DNA of 64,000 nucleotides from Lysinibacillus pinottii (GCF_024753545.1 NZ_JANTOO010000010.1:1-64000), one strand, 5' to 3'. Counted from the first letter of the stretch, positions 42,959 through 51,642 are shown. A program made the numbers and translations. Notes: generated by a model not told the origin, from the letters alone.

Positions 42959-43813
42959 ATGAATCTAATCAATAAGAAAGTTACACACAAGCGTTTTGGT
43001 ATAGGTAGTATAGTGAAGCATAACGATTCTAGTATTGAAATCCATTTCGCATCGGAAAATAAAAAGTTTGTTTATCCGGATGTATTTGGAAACCATCTAA
43101 TATTACATGATAAAAGTGATGCTAAATTACTTGAAGAAATTATACAAAAAAAGGAAAAAGAACGAAAAGAAGAGGAACTAAAAAAGGAGGAGGAAAAAAA
43201 ACAACAACGAAAAAAATTGGCACTTCGCTTGGAACATGAAAAACTTATGAAAAACCATAAACTACATCCATCCTCTCAAATGGTTTTTTGGTGTGACACA
43301 AATGAACAGAATAGTGCTTTTTCAGAGTGGAAAGTTTTTTCAGGAATATTGAAAAGTGGTAATAACATAGGAAAGCCAAACAAGCCGAGCCGATTGCACC
43401 CAAATAGTGCTGTCGTCTTAACAGCAATAGATCCCAAAATGCCTGAAAAAGACAGACGTATTTTAGGTGTCTATATGGTGAAAGAAGATTTTGTTGGTAA
43501 AATTTGTGAAGATGGATACATTCCAGCTCATTCCTTATACAGAATTCAGCTTACAGAACAAGAATCGAATCAGTTACTTTTCTGGAAATATTATATAAAC
43601 GAAAAATCCCCTGAAAAAATAATATGGAAAACAGGTAAATATCGTTATTTTGAAAATTTGTGGATGGCACAAATTTTGCTTGATATAGTTTCGTTGAAAA
43701 GTGATTCAAATGAACGGGAGCTGGCACAACAATTTTTCAAACATTTTTGTAAAATGAATCAGATATCAGCTCAAGAATTACCAAAACCAGATGGTGCATT
43801 AATGCGTATTTAG
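42959..43813 (+). CDS. Hypothetical protein with Tudor-like N-terminus and coiled coil
   Basis: 284 residues: a small beta barrel at the N-terminus (KKVTHKRFGIGSIVKHNDSS, of the kind seen at the end of UvrD/PcrA helicases), a highly charged coiled coil (about 55-98, KEKERKEEELKKEEEKKQQR), and a C-terminal globular part (QMVFWCDTNEQNSAFSEWKV; DRRILGVYMVKEDFVGKICE) of no known function. Similar proteins exist in several Firmicutes as single genes. The ATG follows AAGGAGG, and a terminator closes the gene. Confidence 0.6.
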   Translation: MNLINKKVTHKRFGIGSIVKHNDSSIEIHFASENKKFVYPDVFGNHLILHDKSDAKLLEEIIQKKEKERKEEELKKEEEKKQQRKKLALRLEHEKLMKNHKLHPSSQMVFWCDTNEQNSAFSEWKVFSGILKSGNNIGKPNKPSRLHPNSAVVLTAIDPKMPEKDRRILGVYMVKEDFVGKICEDGYIPAHSLYRIQLTEQESNQLLFWKYYINEKSPEKIIWKTGKYRYFENLWMAQILLDIVSLKSDSNERELAQQFFKHFCKMNQISAQELPKPDGALMRI

Positions 43814-43843
43814 ACATTAACCCAAATATTATGAGGATGACTA

Positions 43844-43870
43844 AAAACCACTCTTGATAGAGTGGTTTTG
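43844..43870 (+). terminator. Intrinsic terminator
   Basis: AAAACCACTCT / AGAGTGGTTTT arms with a 4-base loop. Confidence 0.8.
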
Positions 43871-44003
43871 AAATTAGATAAGGCATGTTCAAACAGTATT
43901 GTAGCAATGGCATCATACGTAAATGGTTTAGGTGCAGTTACATTCGTTTCTGGTGATTCGTGGAAAGCTACTTCATTGAGCATGACAAAGAAATAAATTA
44001 TTC
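43871..44003 (+). pseudogene. C-terminal fragment of an unknown gene
   Basis: A start-less frame ending at about 43998 reads AMASYVNGLGAVTFVSGDSW then KATSLSMTKK and stop, followed by a terminator at 44004. It looks like the tail of a secreted or phage protein. Not recognised. Confidence 0.4.
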
Positions 44004-44038
44004 AAGGGACGCTCATATTGAGTGTCCTTTAATTTTTT
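44004..44038 (+). terminator. Intrinsic terminator
   Basis: AAGGGACGCTCA / TGAGTGTCCTTT arms followed by AATTTTTT. Confidence 0.8.
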
Positions 44039-44056
44039 GATACTAACTGGTTTGTA

Positions 44057-44341
44057 TTAAAAATAATGAGATGGCTTTTTTTTATTATTTAAATACTGTT
44101 CTCTTACTAATTGTGTGTAGTCCTTTACTATTTTAGAAAGTGTGTCAGTATCTACAGAAGGAAGTGAAGGCATAATTTCAAAAAGTTGAGGGGCAAAAGA
44201 TAAGGTTTTTCCTTTATATGTAGCAATAATTATTATTTTTATGAATCCAATATCCCCAAATGTTTTGTAGTGCTCACTTGTGATTAGTATCTCTTTTTGA
44301 GGGTGCAATTTAACCCATTTTCTTACACGGAATTTTTCCAT
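44057..44341 (-). CDS. Hypothetical protein
   Basis: 94 residues from the ATG at 44341 (GGAGTGG upstream; a longer frame runs to 44389). Sequence MEKFRVRKWVKLHPQKEILI with alternating strands and a short helix (TLSKIVKDYTQLVREQYL). Not recognised. Single gene. Confidence 0.5.
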   Translation of the reverse strand: MEKFRVRKWVKLHPQKEILITSEHYKTFGDIGFIKIIIIATYKGKTLSFAPQLFEIMPSLPSVDTDTLSKIVKDYTQLVREQYLNNKKKPSHYF

Positions 44342-44540
44342 TGAAACACCACTCCAATTATGATAATTTAACACTTTATATTTTATCATTAATTCCTATA
44401 AAAGGGTGCTTATATATGTATAATTTTAACTTTTGAAATAATAATAACCATTTTTATCGAGGTGTAATATGGGGTAAAAACAACTAGTTGAGTTATACAC
44501 TATCTTGATTGGCGGTTGTAAGTAATTCCTGATAATCAAT

Positions 44541-44564
44541 AAAAAAACCGACCATTTAGCCGGT
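44541..44564 (-). terminator. Intrinsic terminator of the ferritin-like gene
   Basis: Minus strand: ACCGGC / GGTCGGT arms followed by TTTTTTTAT, just past the stop at 44577. Confidence 0.75.
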
Positions 44565-44576
44565 AATATTTCATTA

Positions 44577-44999
44577 TCAATATTGGTTAATAAAGAATAA
44601 AAACCAAACTGCGTGATTCTGTTCATCTGAAGCATTGGAACTGAATTGATTACTAATATAAGGAATATTATATTCTCTAGCAACACGATGATAAAATTCC
44701 ACGGCTTCTTGTTCATCTTTAAATGCCGTTAAAATACCATTCTTAAAGTTCTGTGGCAATGTTTCGCTTATTTGTAGAGTTGGTTGTTGAGCTGTAAGGT
44801 AAGTATAGGTATAAACAAAACCTTGGTAATGTCTTATTTCATCTTTTTGTATTTCTAGTATACGATTTTTAACTTCCTCATTTGGAGCAAGCTTTGCCAA
44901 TTGTTCATAATATCGAATAGCATTATATTCGCCGTTAATGGCTTTATTAAGGTCGAGAATTAATCTATTGTTTGAAGTTGGTTGTACAGTGTATTGCAA
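44577..44999 (-). CDS. Ferritin-like-domain protein (YhjR type)
   Basis: 140 residues forming a four-helix bundle with the expected iron-binding pattern: LNKAINGEYNAIRYYEQLAK, QKDEIRHYQGFVYTY, FKDEQEAVEFYHRVARE and SDEQNHAVWFLF, giving two E-x-x-Y/H and two D/E-E-x-x-H motifs. Resembles B. subtilis YhjR and rubrerythrin-like proteins without a rubredoxin tail. Could protect against peroxide or bind iron. AAGGAGGG precedes the ATG. Upstream on the same strand are the remains of a small gene (45037). Confidence 0.82.
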   Translation of the reverse strand: MQYTVQPTSNNRLILDLNKAINGEYNAIRYYEQLAKLAPNEEVKNRILEIQKDEIRHYQGFVYTYTYLTAQQPTLQISETLPQNFKNGILTAFKDEQEAVEFYHRVAREYNIPYISNQFSSNASDEQNHAVWFLFFINQY

Positions 45000-45036
45000 A
45001 GGTTTACCCTCCTTTTTTATATTTTAATGTCACCTT

Positions 45037-45246
45037 TTAAGGTTTAGGAGAAGCTCTAGTAATCGACTTTTTAACTTGCATTAATTCATTTATTAAATAG
45101 TCTATTTGCTTTTGAAGAGCCTTTACTACCTTAGATTGATCACTGGATTTGAGGATTTTGGTTATTTGTTTTTTTTAAAGCATTTGATGCTAAACCTGCT
45201 GCAACAGCAGATAGGCCATCACCCAAAGTGAATTATTTTTGGTCAT
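45037..45246 (-). pseudogene. Small protein gene broken at an A-run
   Basis: Minus strand from an ATG with AGAGGTT before it: MTKNNSL, frame change, GDGLSAVAAGLASNALKK, second frame change at a run of eight A, then ITKILKSSDQSKVVKALQKQ, DYLINELMQVKKS and stop. A small helical protein (about 65 residues) directly upstream of the ferritin-like gene. The second shift could also be a homopolymer read error. Confidence 0.5.
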
Positions 45247-45419
45247 TTCAATCAATAACCTCTTTACTTACATAGTGATGAATTACCACAACCGTATTCT
45301 ATGTATTGCGTTACATAAAGGTGACAGCTCACAATCGGGTTACAGACGATACAGCATACAGATGAACAAATAATGAGGGGGAGAACCATTCATATTAGTA
45401 AAAATCGAAGAAATCTAAA

Positions 45420-45500
45420 CCGAAAGCGCCTTTGCCGATTCAATAATTTGCTCATATAACTCATTGGCTTTCTTGAAAAGACTATTTAACAACAATTGGG
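45420..45500 (-). pseudogene. IS1182-family transposase scrap
   Basis: Minus strand reads LFKKANELYEQIIESAKAL, matching LFEKANQLYNELLEKEI in the IS1182 fragment at 25708. Only about 25 codons remain. Confidence 0.6.
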
Positions 45501-45615
45501 TATAAGGGTGCCCATATAGAAAGGCTGTAGCGTGTTCACGCTTCTGCTCGAATTGGTTTATGCCCTTTGATGGCTTGTCAGATAAGTCATGATAGCTCAG
45601 TTTGAAGGCAAACCT

Positions 45616-45888
45616 ATGCTAAAAGAAAGAACACTACCAAAGGCAGCAATCGGCGTAGGCGATCCAATTATGCAGGATGCAATTAGACGTTCGAAAAATA
45701 GGAAACGTGTTACTGAGTATGAAAAGAAGCTTTTTGAGGTTCAAAATTTAAACGAAGAAGTTGCTGGTGATAGAGAGGTCCAAGTGTTGAACTGGATGTT
45801 AGACGGCAAGTCCCAGCGATGGATAGGGCTACACATGGCTCTATCAGCAACAAGCATTAAACGTATTAAGCATGCATCGTTAAGATGA
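45616..45888 (+). CDS. Phage-type small DNA-binding protein (remnant module, copy 1)
   Basis: 90 residues from the ATG at 45616 (GAAGGCAAACCT upstream; a longer frame starts at 45589). The C-terminus QVLNWMLDGKSQRWIGLHMA then LSATSIKRIKHASL is a helix-turn-helix like those in small phage regulators. The upstream DNA (GAATTGGTTTATGCCCTT) is repeated before the ArpU-like gene at 51040, which shows a shared prophage origin. Confidence 0.55.
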   Translation: MLKERTLPKAAIGVGDPIMQDAIRRSKNRKRVTEYEKKLFEVQNLNEEVAGDREVQVLNWMLDGKSQRWIGLHMALSATSIKRIKHASLR

Positions 45889-45919
45889 TTGCATGAATTG
45901 GGGCCTTGGCTCCTACGAA

Positions 45920-45952
45920 TTAATTGCCACAATTAAAGAGTGTGGCAATTAA
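45920..45952. repeat. Perfect inverted repeat
   Basis: TTAATTGCCACA and TGTGGCAATTAA with a 9-base loop. No T-run on either side. Possible transcript end. Confidence 0.6.
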
Positions 45953-46032
45953 TAAGATTTATATTTAGGTATCAGTTATAACCTTCACGCAAATTAATAA
46001 TAAATACTAATCATGGTATATATTATTCGTCC

Positions 46033-46413
46033 TCAAATACCTGTTTTATATTTAGAGATATTTTTTTCCTTTTCAAAAATAGAAGTATTCTGTTCATATT
46101 TTTGGGGATTAGATACCTTTTCAAGCTCTTGTATCAACATATCCTCTATATCTATAGACTCTTTCATGTTTTCTTTGGTTTGTTTTACCTCCTTAACAAG
46201 TACTCTAACTAATTTTTGTCCATTCGATTTCACAAGATATGTACGTATATATCCATCTTCATATCTGGTTTCGAATTTAGGTTTGATATTTTTTTCATTT
46301 TCGTCTTCATCTTTGTTTTTAATTCCAAATAAATCTAAGAGGCTTTCATTTTTTATATTTTTATTTACCTCAGTTTTAAAATAAATTAATGTATTATTGG
46401 TTTGGATTTTCAT
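46033..46413 (-). CDS. Hypothetical charged protein
   Basis: 126 residues from the ATG at 46413, with AAGGAG 9 bases upstream. Very rich in lysine, glutamate and asparagine: KTEVNKNIKNESLLDLFGIK, then ETRYEDGYIRTYLVKSNGQK and a long helix (VLVKEVKQTKENMKESIDIED). No family recognised. AT-rich even for this region and lying among phage debris; it may be an accessory gene. Confidence 0.5.
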   Translation of the reverse strand: MKIQTNNTLIYFKTEVNKNIKNESLLDLFGIKNKDEDENEKNIKPKFETRYEDGYIRTYLVKSNGQKLVRVLVKEVKQTKENMKESIDIEDMLIQELEKVSNPQKYEQNTSIFEKEKNISKYKTGI

Positions 46414-46669
46414 CAATAATTCTCCTTAATTACAAAATATTTTAAATTAAACACTTTGAAATAGGTTTAATTTAGTATTTTTTATACGTTATTATACCTT
46501 ATATAGTTAAAAATTGGAGGTTTTTGAAAATTCATTCAGTGCTTTTAACATCAGTTTGCTGATATACAAATATTATAGCATTCATGACTACACTATAATT
46601 TGTTCATGTACAAATGTAATAGATGTATAAATGTTACATTCGTTACACATTAGGTATTTAAAATCTTTT

Positions 46670-46925
46670 CTTCTTGTAAACTGGAGGGGAGGTTGGAGAC
46701 AGAAAAATGTTTCCTCTCTTGGTATTTATAAAAAACCTAACTATTAGGGAAAGACATACTTACGAGCGGCCAGTGCTGAACAAACTTGTTCGAAGCATCC
46801 CATACAACGCCAGCCCATTTTTTTAAGAGATTAAGTAATTCTAGTAAATCAAAAAGCCGCCGAGTCCGAGTGTAACAGTACCATTCATAAGCTTAGAGGA
46901 TTCGAGAAAGCAATTTAGTGCAAAA
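46670..46925 (+). pseudogene. Prophage remnants, copy 1 (homologous to 51.5 and 54.4 kb)
   Basis: 46675-46745 matches 51505-51570 (GGAGGGGAGGTTGGAGACAG against GGAGGGGAGGTCGGACAGG; then CTTGGTATTTAT and AAACCTAAC in both). 46848-46925 matches 54402-54470, the end of the minor head protein gene (ACCATTCATAAGC, then AATTTAGTG). Two small islands of the same phage module remain here, with the rest deleted. Confidence 0.7.
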
Positions 46926-47079
46926 TAAAGTTTGATAAGTATCGTTATTATTTTAAAGTAATCAAATTTGTTTTGTATTTAAGTAAGAAAAATTATATGC
47001 GAAATTTATCAATGTGGTAAAATAAACCATAATAAAGTATTGAAATAACAGAAAAGATATTTAATAGGAGGTTGAGTGT

Positions 47080-47301
47080 ATGAATGAAGAAAAGAATAAT
47101 AAAATACATATTTTAGCGATATTATTGATGATATCGTTATTGGTTGCGGCGTTTGTAATTTTTTTCTTAGGTCATTACATGGTGGGTTCTATTTTATTTG
47201 TAATTTTTATGCTGATTTTGAATGCTATTAGTAGTTGGCAGAAAATGAAAAATGATGAGTACATCCATTTGAAAAATTTTAAAAATAATGAGAAATGGTA
47301 A
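47080..47301 (+). CDS. Small membrane protein
   Basis: 73 residues with two hydrophobic segments (about 9-30 and 33-50) and a charged C-terminus (QKMKNDEYIHLKNFKNNEKW). AGGAGG precedes the ATG and a family terminator follows. Not recognised. Confidence 0.55.
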   Translation: MNEEKNNKIHILAILLMISLLVAAFVIFFLGHYMVGSILFVIFMLILNAISSWQKMKNDEYIHLKNFKNNEKW

Positions 47302-47331
47302 TTGGCAGGATTGAAAATCATCATTATCAAA

Positions 47332-47368
47332 GCCCAGGTACTCATAAATTTGAGCCTGGGCATTTTTA
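47332..47368 (+). terminator. Intrinsic terminator, CCAGG family
   Basis: GCCCAGGTACTCA / TTGAGCCTGGGC arms plus ATTTTTAA. Confidence 0.9.
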
Positions 47369-47550
47369 ATGAACATATGTTAACTCTATCTTTTTAGAAG
47401 ATAACGACAATTTATCTACTTATTCAAATGTCATTGTCCTATTTCCGTCGGCTGAAATATCAAAGAAATAAAACTAGCTATGATAACTATTATTACAGCT
47501 CTGGTGAATTCTCCCCAAATTATGTATATTTGTGTATGAGGAGGGATTAG

Positions 47551-48270
47551 ATGCAAAGAGTTATTCACCTAATAATCATTTCGTTGGTTGGAATATATTT
47601 CGTGTATGGTTTGTCTAGTATATTTTTAAACACCCAAGGAAATACAGCTGCGGACTTTATAATTTTAGCTATTTTATTAGTACTAGTTGCTCTATTTGAG
47701 GGATTTTTAATTCAACTTTATAGAAGAGAATATAGTGCTAAAGCTATAAAAGCACGCAAAGAAAGAGAAGCTAATAGAAAGAGAGAACAATTCGATGCAG
47801 AGAGTAAAGTACTTGGTTCAAGAGCTCGACAACAACTATTCAATGCAGATTTATGTATTAAAGTAAAACATATAGCTGGTTTACCAATTGCTGAAGGTGC
47901 TGAAACCTTTGTTTACAGATGCACAGATAAGGTCATTTTTGAGAGGGGTCAAGACACAATCGAGTTAGATATAAATAAAGTTACCGATATTCTAATAAAA
48001 ACAGATGTTGAGATTCAAAAAAGCTGGGTAAGTAATGCTGGAAGAGCTATAGCGGGGGATAATATTTTTGGTTCGTTAGGTGCTATAATTGGAGGACTAG
48101 AAAAAGAAAAAACAAGTACTGTCATAGAAAAGTATTTAATTTTTGCTTATGAAAAGAATGGTGGGCAAAAATATATATCTTTTGAAGTCACTAAAGAACC
48201 TAATGCAAACTTATTTAATTCAAATTATTACAATCTCTCCCATAACGAAAGAAGATTTACGAGTCTATAG
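47551..48270 (+). CDS. Membrane protein with two N-terminal segments and a cytoplasmic domain
   Basis: 239 residues: two transmembrane segments (about 4-24 and 34-55), a basic helix (YRREYSAKAIKARKEREANR), then a soluble beta-rich domain (DLCIKVKHIAGLPIAEGAET, FVYRCTDKVIFERGQDTIEL) and a glycine-rich stretch (AGDNIFGSLGAIIGGLEKEK). The middle resembles lipid- or DUF-type PH-like domains only in pattern. AGGAGGG precedes the ATG. It lies within prophage debris but has no phage similarity. Confidence 0.6.
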   Translation: MQRVIHLIIISLVGIYFVYGLSSIFLNTQGNTAADFIILAILLVLVALFEGFLIQLYRREYSAKAIKARKEREANRKREQFDAESKVLGSRARQQLFNADLCIKVKHIAGLPIAEGAETFVYRCTDKVIFERGQDTIELDINKVTDILIKTDVEIQKSWVSNAGRAIAGDNIFGSLGAIIGGLEKEKTSTVIEKYLIFAYEKNGGQKYISFEVTKEPNANLFNSNYYNLSHNERRFTSL

Positions 48271-48297
48271 AGTGCCAAATTGGTGCTCTTTTTTGTA
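48269..48297 (+). terminator. Intrinsic terminator
   Basis: AGAGTGCC / GGTGCTCT arms with TTTTTTG, starting at the stop codon of the membrane protein gene. Confidence 0.75.
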
Positions 48298-48358
48298 TTT
48301 GAAATTAGTTTTGAATAGTATAGAAAAGAATTGTAAATGCGGCTACAGAACAACAAAA

Positions 48359-48385
48359 ACCAAGACAGCTACATGCCGTCTTGGT
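48359..48385 (-). terminator. Hairpin overlapping the end of the minus-strand gene
   Basis: ACCAAGACGGC / GCTGTCTTGGT arms. On the minus strand the left arm encodes DQDGM and the stop. Close relative of the hairpin at 40273-40303. Confidence 0.6.
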
Positions 48386-48572
48386 CTATTTTCATTTCTA
48401 ATAATACTTGTTTTCGTTCTAAAATCAATTCCATAATCTCATCTAAATCTTCTTCTAAAGCATAATTTTTTATAAAGCTGCGCGCGCTTGATCGTGCACT
48501 AATGTATTTTGCTCCCTCCTTATTCTTCTCTTGCCAACGATTATTAACTTCGGTCTGGGAATTCCCCTCCAT
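48369..48572 (-). CDS. Small phage/mobile-element protein with RSxARSFIKN motif
   Basis: 67 residues from the ATG at 48572 (GGAAGGG upstream; a longer frame runs to 48701 across other phage sequence). Core NRWQEKNKEGAKYISARSSA then RSFIKNYALEEDLDEIMELI. This helical, basic type is common beside phage and conjugative-element genes. It may bind DNA. Opposite in direction to the XRE and exonuclease remnants. Confidence 0.6.
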   Translation of the reverse strand: MEGNSQTEVNNRWQEKNKEGAKYISARSSARSFIKNYALEEDLDEIMELILERKQVLLEMKIDQDGM

Positions 48573-48593
48573 CTTAACCCTTCCACAGTTAAG

Positions 48594-48888
48594 ATTCAGT
48601 TTTGATTTTGGAGTAGGGGTAGAGGCTATCTCCAAATACGAAAATGTCCGTAGTAAAGTACCTGCGGATATAAGTAAAAGTATTGTATAGAAGTTCGACA
48701 ATCCTAAACTTGTACTTGCTGTAAAACATCAATATACAGGTACGGAGCCGATTTGGTTAAACGGTCCAAATGTAGACCTTCGTCGCTGTCGTATACGTGA
48801 AAATACAATAGAAGAACTTCAAGAAGCATTGGATTCAATAACTAGTACAAGCCTAGCAAAACCTAGTGATGCTATTGAACACTTTTAA
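48594..48888 (+). pseudogene. Phage XRE-type regulator remnant
   Basis: Starting without its first helix, the frame reads DFGVGVEAISKYENVRSKVP (recognition part of an XRE helix-turn-helix) then ADISKSIV, an in-frame TAG, then KFDNPKLVLAVKHQYTG and RENTIEELQEALDSITSTSL to a stop at 48886-48888. The N-terminus is lost and one stop interrupts it. Confidence 0.7.
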
Positions 48889-48906
48889 AGGAAGAACATC
48901 ATTGAC

Positions 48907-49339
48907 ATGATTGAGGTGGCAGTTGAGGCAACTAAAGCACTAGCGAATTTTATAGCAGTAACAACGGAGCACCTTGTAAAGAGCACTCAAGAGCTTCGAA
49001 AGCATTACTGGAGCGAGAAATACAATACTTGGGTTTCGTTTGTACAAGCCTTCGATTATGTGTTGCAAATGTGGGTATATAAAGAAATCATCTTTCAAAA
49101 TACAGGTCGTTATATGATCTATACATTGTGGCAATTACAAAAGAATCGCCACCCGATAAAGCCGTTTTACACTTCGATTCAGGACGTTTCTACTTTGAGA
49201 AAGAATATGTTCAATCGATGTAAGCATCATAGATGCAAAGCTAGGGCGCAAAAATGCACATCGATGTGACAAGTGCGAATATTGCCCAGGAACCAAGAAA
49301 CTAAGTGGCACATACGAAATTGAATATCTATTAGATTAG
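48907..49339 (+). pseudogene. Phage exonuclease remnant (DUF3799 / PD-(D/E)XK type)
   Basis: Reads WSEKYNTWVSFVQAFDYVLQ then VYKEIIFQNTGRY, frame change, VAITKESPPDKAVLHFDSGR and YFEKEYVQSM, stop, then RKNAHRCDKCEYCPGTKKLS and stop at 49339. The VAITKE-PPDKA and CDKCEYC-T-K motifs are those of RecE/lambda-exonuclease-like phage proteins (DUF3799). Several frameshifts and a missing N-terminal catalytic part. Confidence 0.75.
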
Positions 49340-49351
49340 GCGGTGCAAATG

Positions 49352-49526
49352 GATGAATAATGTACCCCAAAAAGTACTTCTGCCTGCTTGAATATTTGTT
49401 CAGGCGAAGGATAACGATGAAATCAGACGTTTGGTGCTGGAGTACATGACTAGGTATCGGAATTATCGAATTGTCAAAGTGAGTGGTAGTTTTGCAGTTT
49501 GTGAGAAGTTAGAGAGCTTTTTATAG
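49352..49526 (+). pseudogene. Small phage protein with in-frame stop
   Basis: ATG at 49352, MNNVPQKVLLPA, TGA, then VQAKDNDEIRRLVLEYMTRY and NYRIVKVSGSFAVCEKL to the stop at 49526. Seen commonly after phage exonuclease/RecT genes. Interrupted once. Confidence 0.5.
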
Positions 49527-49543
49527 AAGCTCTCCATACTACA

Positions 49544-49699
49544 TTACTTTTCTAACTTGTCAGCAATTCTTAATAGAATTTCAGTTTGTTCTTTTTGGAT
49601 ATTAATGATTTTAAGCACGAACCAGACTATAAATATTACTGGTACAAGATAAAACATTAATAAAAAGAAAATAGGTATAATTCCAAATAATATTTCCAT
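49544..49699 (-). CDS. Small membrane protein
   Basis: 51 residues on the minus strand: MEILFGIIPIFFLLMFYLVP followed by VIFIVWFVLKIINIQKEQTE and a short helix. One long hydrophobic region and an amphipathic tail. AGGAGG lies 13 bases upstream, a little far. Possibly phage-derived or a toxin-like peptide; no antitoxin was recognised. Confidence 0.45.
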   Translation of the reverse strand: MEILFGIIPIFFLLMFYLVPVIFIVWFVLKIINIQKEQTEILLRIADKLEK

Positions 49700-49824
49700 A
49701 ACTGTATAAAAACCTCCTTGCTGGATTATTGTACCATAGCTAATTGGATATTTGAGGTTAATTTTAGGCTGGTAATTTAAGATTAAAAATTTGAAAATTT
49801 AGAATATGGGAGGTGTTTATAACT

Positions 49825-49962
49825 GTGATATACAGAGAACGCAAACGAGCGATATTCTCTGCGCTTTGTAGAGAGCTTGGAAAATCAGATGCTTATGATC
49901 AGTATTTTTGGGGCTATGAAGAAGAAAAGTGTAAAGTGTGTGGTTCAGAAGTGGAAGAGTAA
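49825..49962 (+). CDS. Small phage protein with one CxxC
   Basis: 45 residues from a GTG behind GGGAGGTG: MIYRERKRAIFSALCRELGK ending EEEKCKVCGSEVEE. The single CxxC pair plus an N-terminal cysteine could bind a metal. The type is common in siphovirus early regions. Followed by a terminator. Confidence 0.55.
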   Translation: MIYRERKRAIFSALCRELGKSDAYDQYFWGYEEEKCKVCGSEVEE

Positions 49963-49990
49963 AAGGGAGGATTTTTCTCCTCCCTTAATA
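49963..49990. terminator. Bidirectional intrinsic terminator
   Basis: AAGGGAGG / CTCCTCCCTT arms around a T-rich loop, between converging genes. Confidence 0.65.
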
Positions 49991-49994
49991 TACC

Positions 49995-50711
49995 TTACTT
50001 ATAAAATCTTGCATCAAATAGACCAACGGTAGCATCATTTCCAGTACGTTCTTTTTTAATTAATTTAAAGCCAATTTTATTGGCACCTTTAAGTTTTAAT
50101 TCGATATTCTTTGGCATTTCACCAGCAGAAATTGTATAGGTTTCTTGTAATTTCTCATCAAGATAAACCTCCAATTTTAATTCTGTAGATATATTTTTAC
50201 TTTTTTCAGTCAATCCAAAAATAGTTTTAAAAGTGTTGAATTGACCATTTAAAGGAAATTCAAGCAATGACCATTGATCACCCCTATAATTAGCTGAAAT
50301 TGTAATGTAGTTGCTGTAATCATTTCCAATATTATCAGAAATTGTTTTTTGGTTAAATGAATAACTATATAAATCGCTAAAACCTACTTCGCTTTGGAAG
50401 TTCATATAATCTAGATCTCTTCCAGGGTAAAAAGCAGATTTTTCACTAGTTTTCCCTATATTTATTGTTTGATTAGCGCTATCCCATTCCACTGGAGATC
50501 CAAGTTGCTCACTAATGAAGCGTAATGGAACATAAGTAGTACCATTGTATGTAAAAGGTTTGTTTTCTGGCATCTTAGATACCTGGTTAATCTTGATATC
50601 TTTGACATTATAGAAAACTTCGAGTGTTTTACTATTAGAACTAGCATAAACACCCGCACTTCCTAATAGGAGCGCACCTGCAACTGAAAATCCGATTAAT
50701 TTTTTTTTCAT
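49995..50711 (-). CDS. Exported protein with copper-amine-oxidase-type stalk domain and NPCBM-like domain
   Basis: 238 residues. Signal peptide (KKKLIGFSVAGALLLGSAGV). The stalk domain has NGTTYVPLRFISEQLGSPVE WDSANQTI, the typical Cu_amine_oxidN1 sequence. The C-terminal half (about 100-238; LEVYLDEKLQETYTISAGEM) resembles an NPCBM/NEW2 carbohydrate-binding fold. No catalytic site: a cell-surface protein. Oriented against the surrounding phage genes, it is an insertion or a late acquisition. Confidence 0.78.
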   Translation of the reverse strand: MKKKLIGFSVAGALLLGSAGVYASSNSKTLEVFYNVKDIKINQVSKMPENKPFTYNGTTYVPLRFISEQLGSPVEWDSANQTINIGKTSEKSAFYPGRDLDYMNFQSEVGFSDLYSYSFNQKTISDNIGNDYSNYITISANYRGDQWSLLEFPLNGQFNTFKTIFGLTEKSKNISTELKLEVYLDEKLQETYTISAGEMPKNIELKLKGANKIGFKLIKKERTGNDATVGLFDARFYK

Positions 50712-50943
50712 AAATATTATTCCTCCATAAATCTAATTGAATGAGACATATTGCTCAAGTGTAATGGTTCTTTATTCGTTGTTTATTAATGAGGTTAAAG
50801 AACCTTTTTACTCATATTATTATAATGTATTGGACAATTTTAGCAAGTTTAATATTTTTTTAAAAAATAAGGAAGGTATATGTGTTTACTTTGTTTAAAT
50901 GTATTAGCCCTGTTAAATTGAATGAATCATTAAAGAAAAGAAA

Positions 50944-50972
50944 AAGCCGAGCGTTTGCACACGCTACAGCTC
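50944..50972. repeat. Hairpin of the CGCTACAGC family
   Basis: AGCGT / ACGCT core with GCTACAGCTCG. It is followed by GAATTGGTTTATGCCCTT, which also occurs at 45550 after a related hairpin. Confidence 0.5.
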
Positions 50973-51039
50973 GAATTGGTTTATGCCCTTCTAGGCTAGT
51001 CAGATAAGATATTATAACACAACTTAGGAGGGCAAACTT

Positions 51040-51600
51040 ATGTTAACAGGGCAAACAGTAAAAAAAGTATGGTCAGAGGCAGACATTAATTATCTAGTGA
51101 AAAACTATCGTTTCTGGAAGAAAGAAATCAATCGGTTAGAAAGGGTGTTATATGTTGGTTCAAGTTCAATGGGATCTTGGGGCGTAGCTCAGTATGGGAT
51201 AGATGCAGCAATGCCAAAAGGGAGCTCCATTCGTAGTGCAGAAGAACTCAAGAGAATGGATGTACGTGAACGTGGTCAATTAGCTCGACTAGAAAAGCTA
51301 CGTACTTATGTTTATGCATTAGAGGTGGCCTACAACCTTATTGATGACGAGCAACTTATAACGATTTATGATTGCTTACTTGATGGTATGACCTACAGAC
51401 AGATCGCTGAACACCTATCAACAACTAAGGACTATGTGCGCTTAAAGAAACAAATCATTTTTAGCCAAAATAGCCAAATAAGTACGATTTTGACCACGAA
51501 GAATTTGCAGTGTAAATGGAGGGGAGGTCGGACAGGTAAATGTTTCTTCCCTTGGTATTTATCAAAACCTAACGAAATAACGTGGTACTCTCTGCTATGA
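51040..51600 (+). CDS. ArpU/sigma-like phage regulator with disturbed C-terminus
   Basis: 186 codons. The N-terminal 145 residues are a typical phage late-gene regulator (SEADINYLVKNYRFWKKEIN; ERGQLARLEKLRTYVYALEV; then the helix-turn-helix LLDGMTYRQIAEHLSTTKDY). After KDYVRLKKQI the protein reads into non-family sequence (NLQCKWRGGRTGKCFFPWYL), so its end is altered, probably by a small deletion. AGGAGGG precedes the ATG. Would activate late phage transcription, now irrelevant. Confidence 0.72.
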   Translation: MLTGQTVKKVWSEADINYLVKNYRFWKKEINRLERVLYVGSSSMGSWGVAQYGIDAAMPKGSSIRSAEELKRMDVRERGQLARLEKLRTYVYALEVAYNLIDDEQLITIYDCLLDGMTYRQIAEHLSTTKDYVRLKKQIIFSQNSQISTILTTKNLQCKWRGGRTGKCFFPWYLSKPNEITWYSLL

Positions 51601-51642
51601 TGTCAAAAGTGAGCACTCGACATTAGGATTACCACAATATTT

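Noticed and set aside
44426..44716. 96-codon minus frame overlapping the ferritin-like gene
   Set aside because: Out of frame with the conserved ferritin-like protein and covers its terminator.
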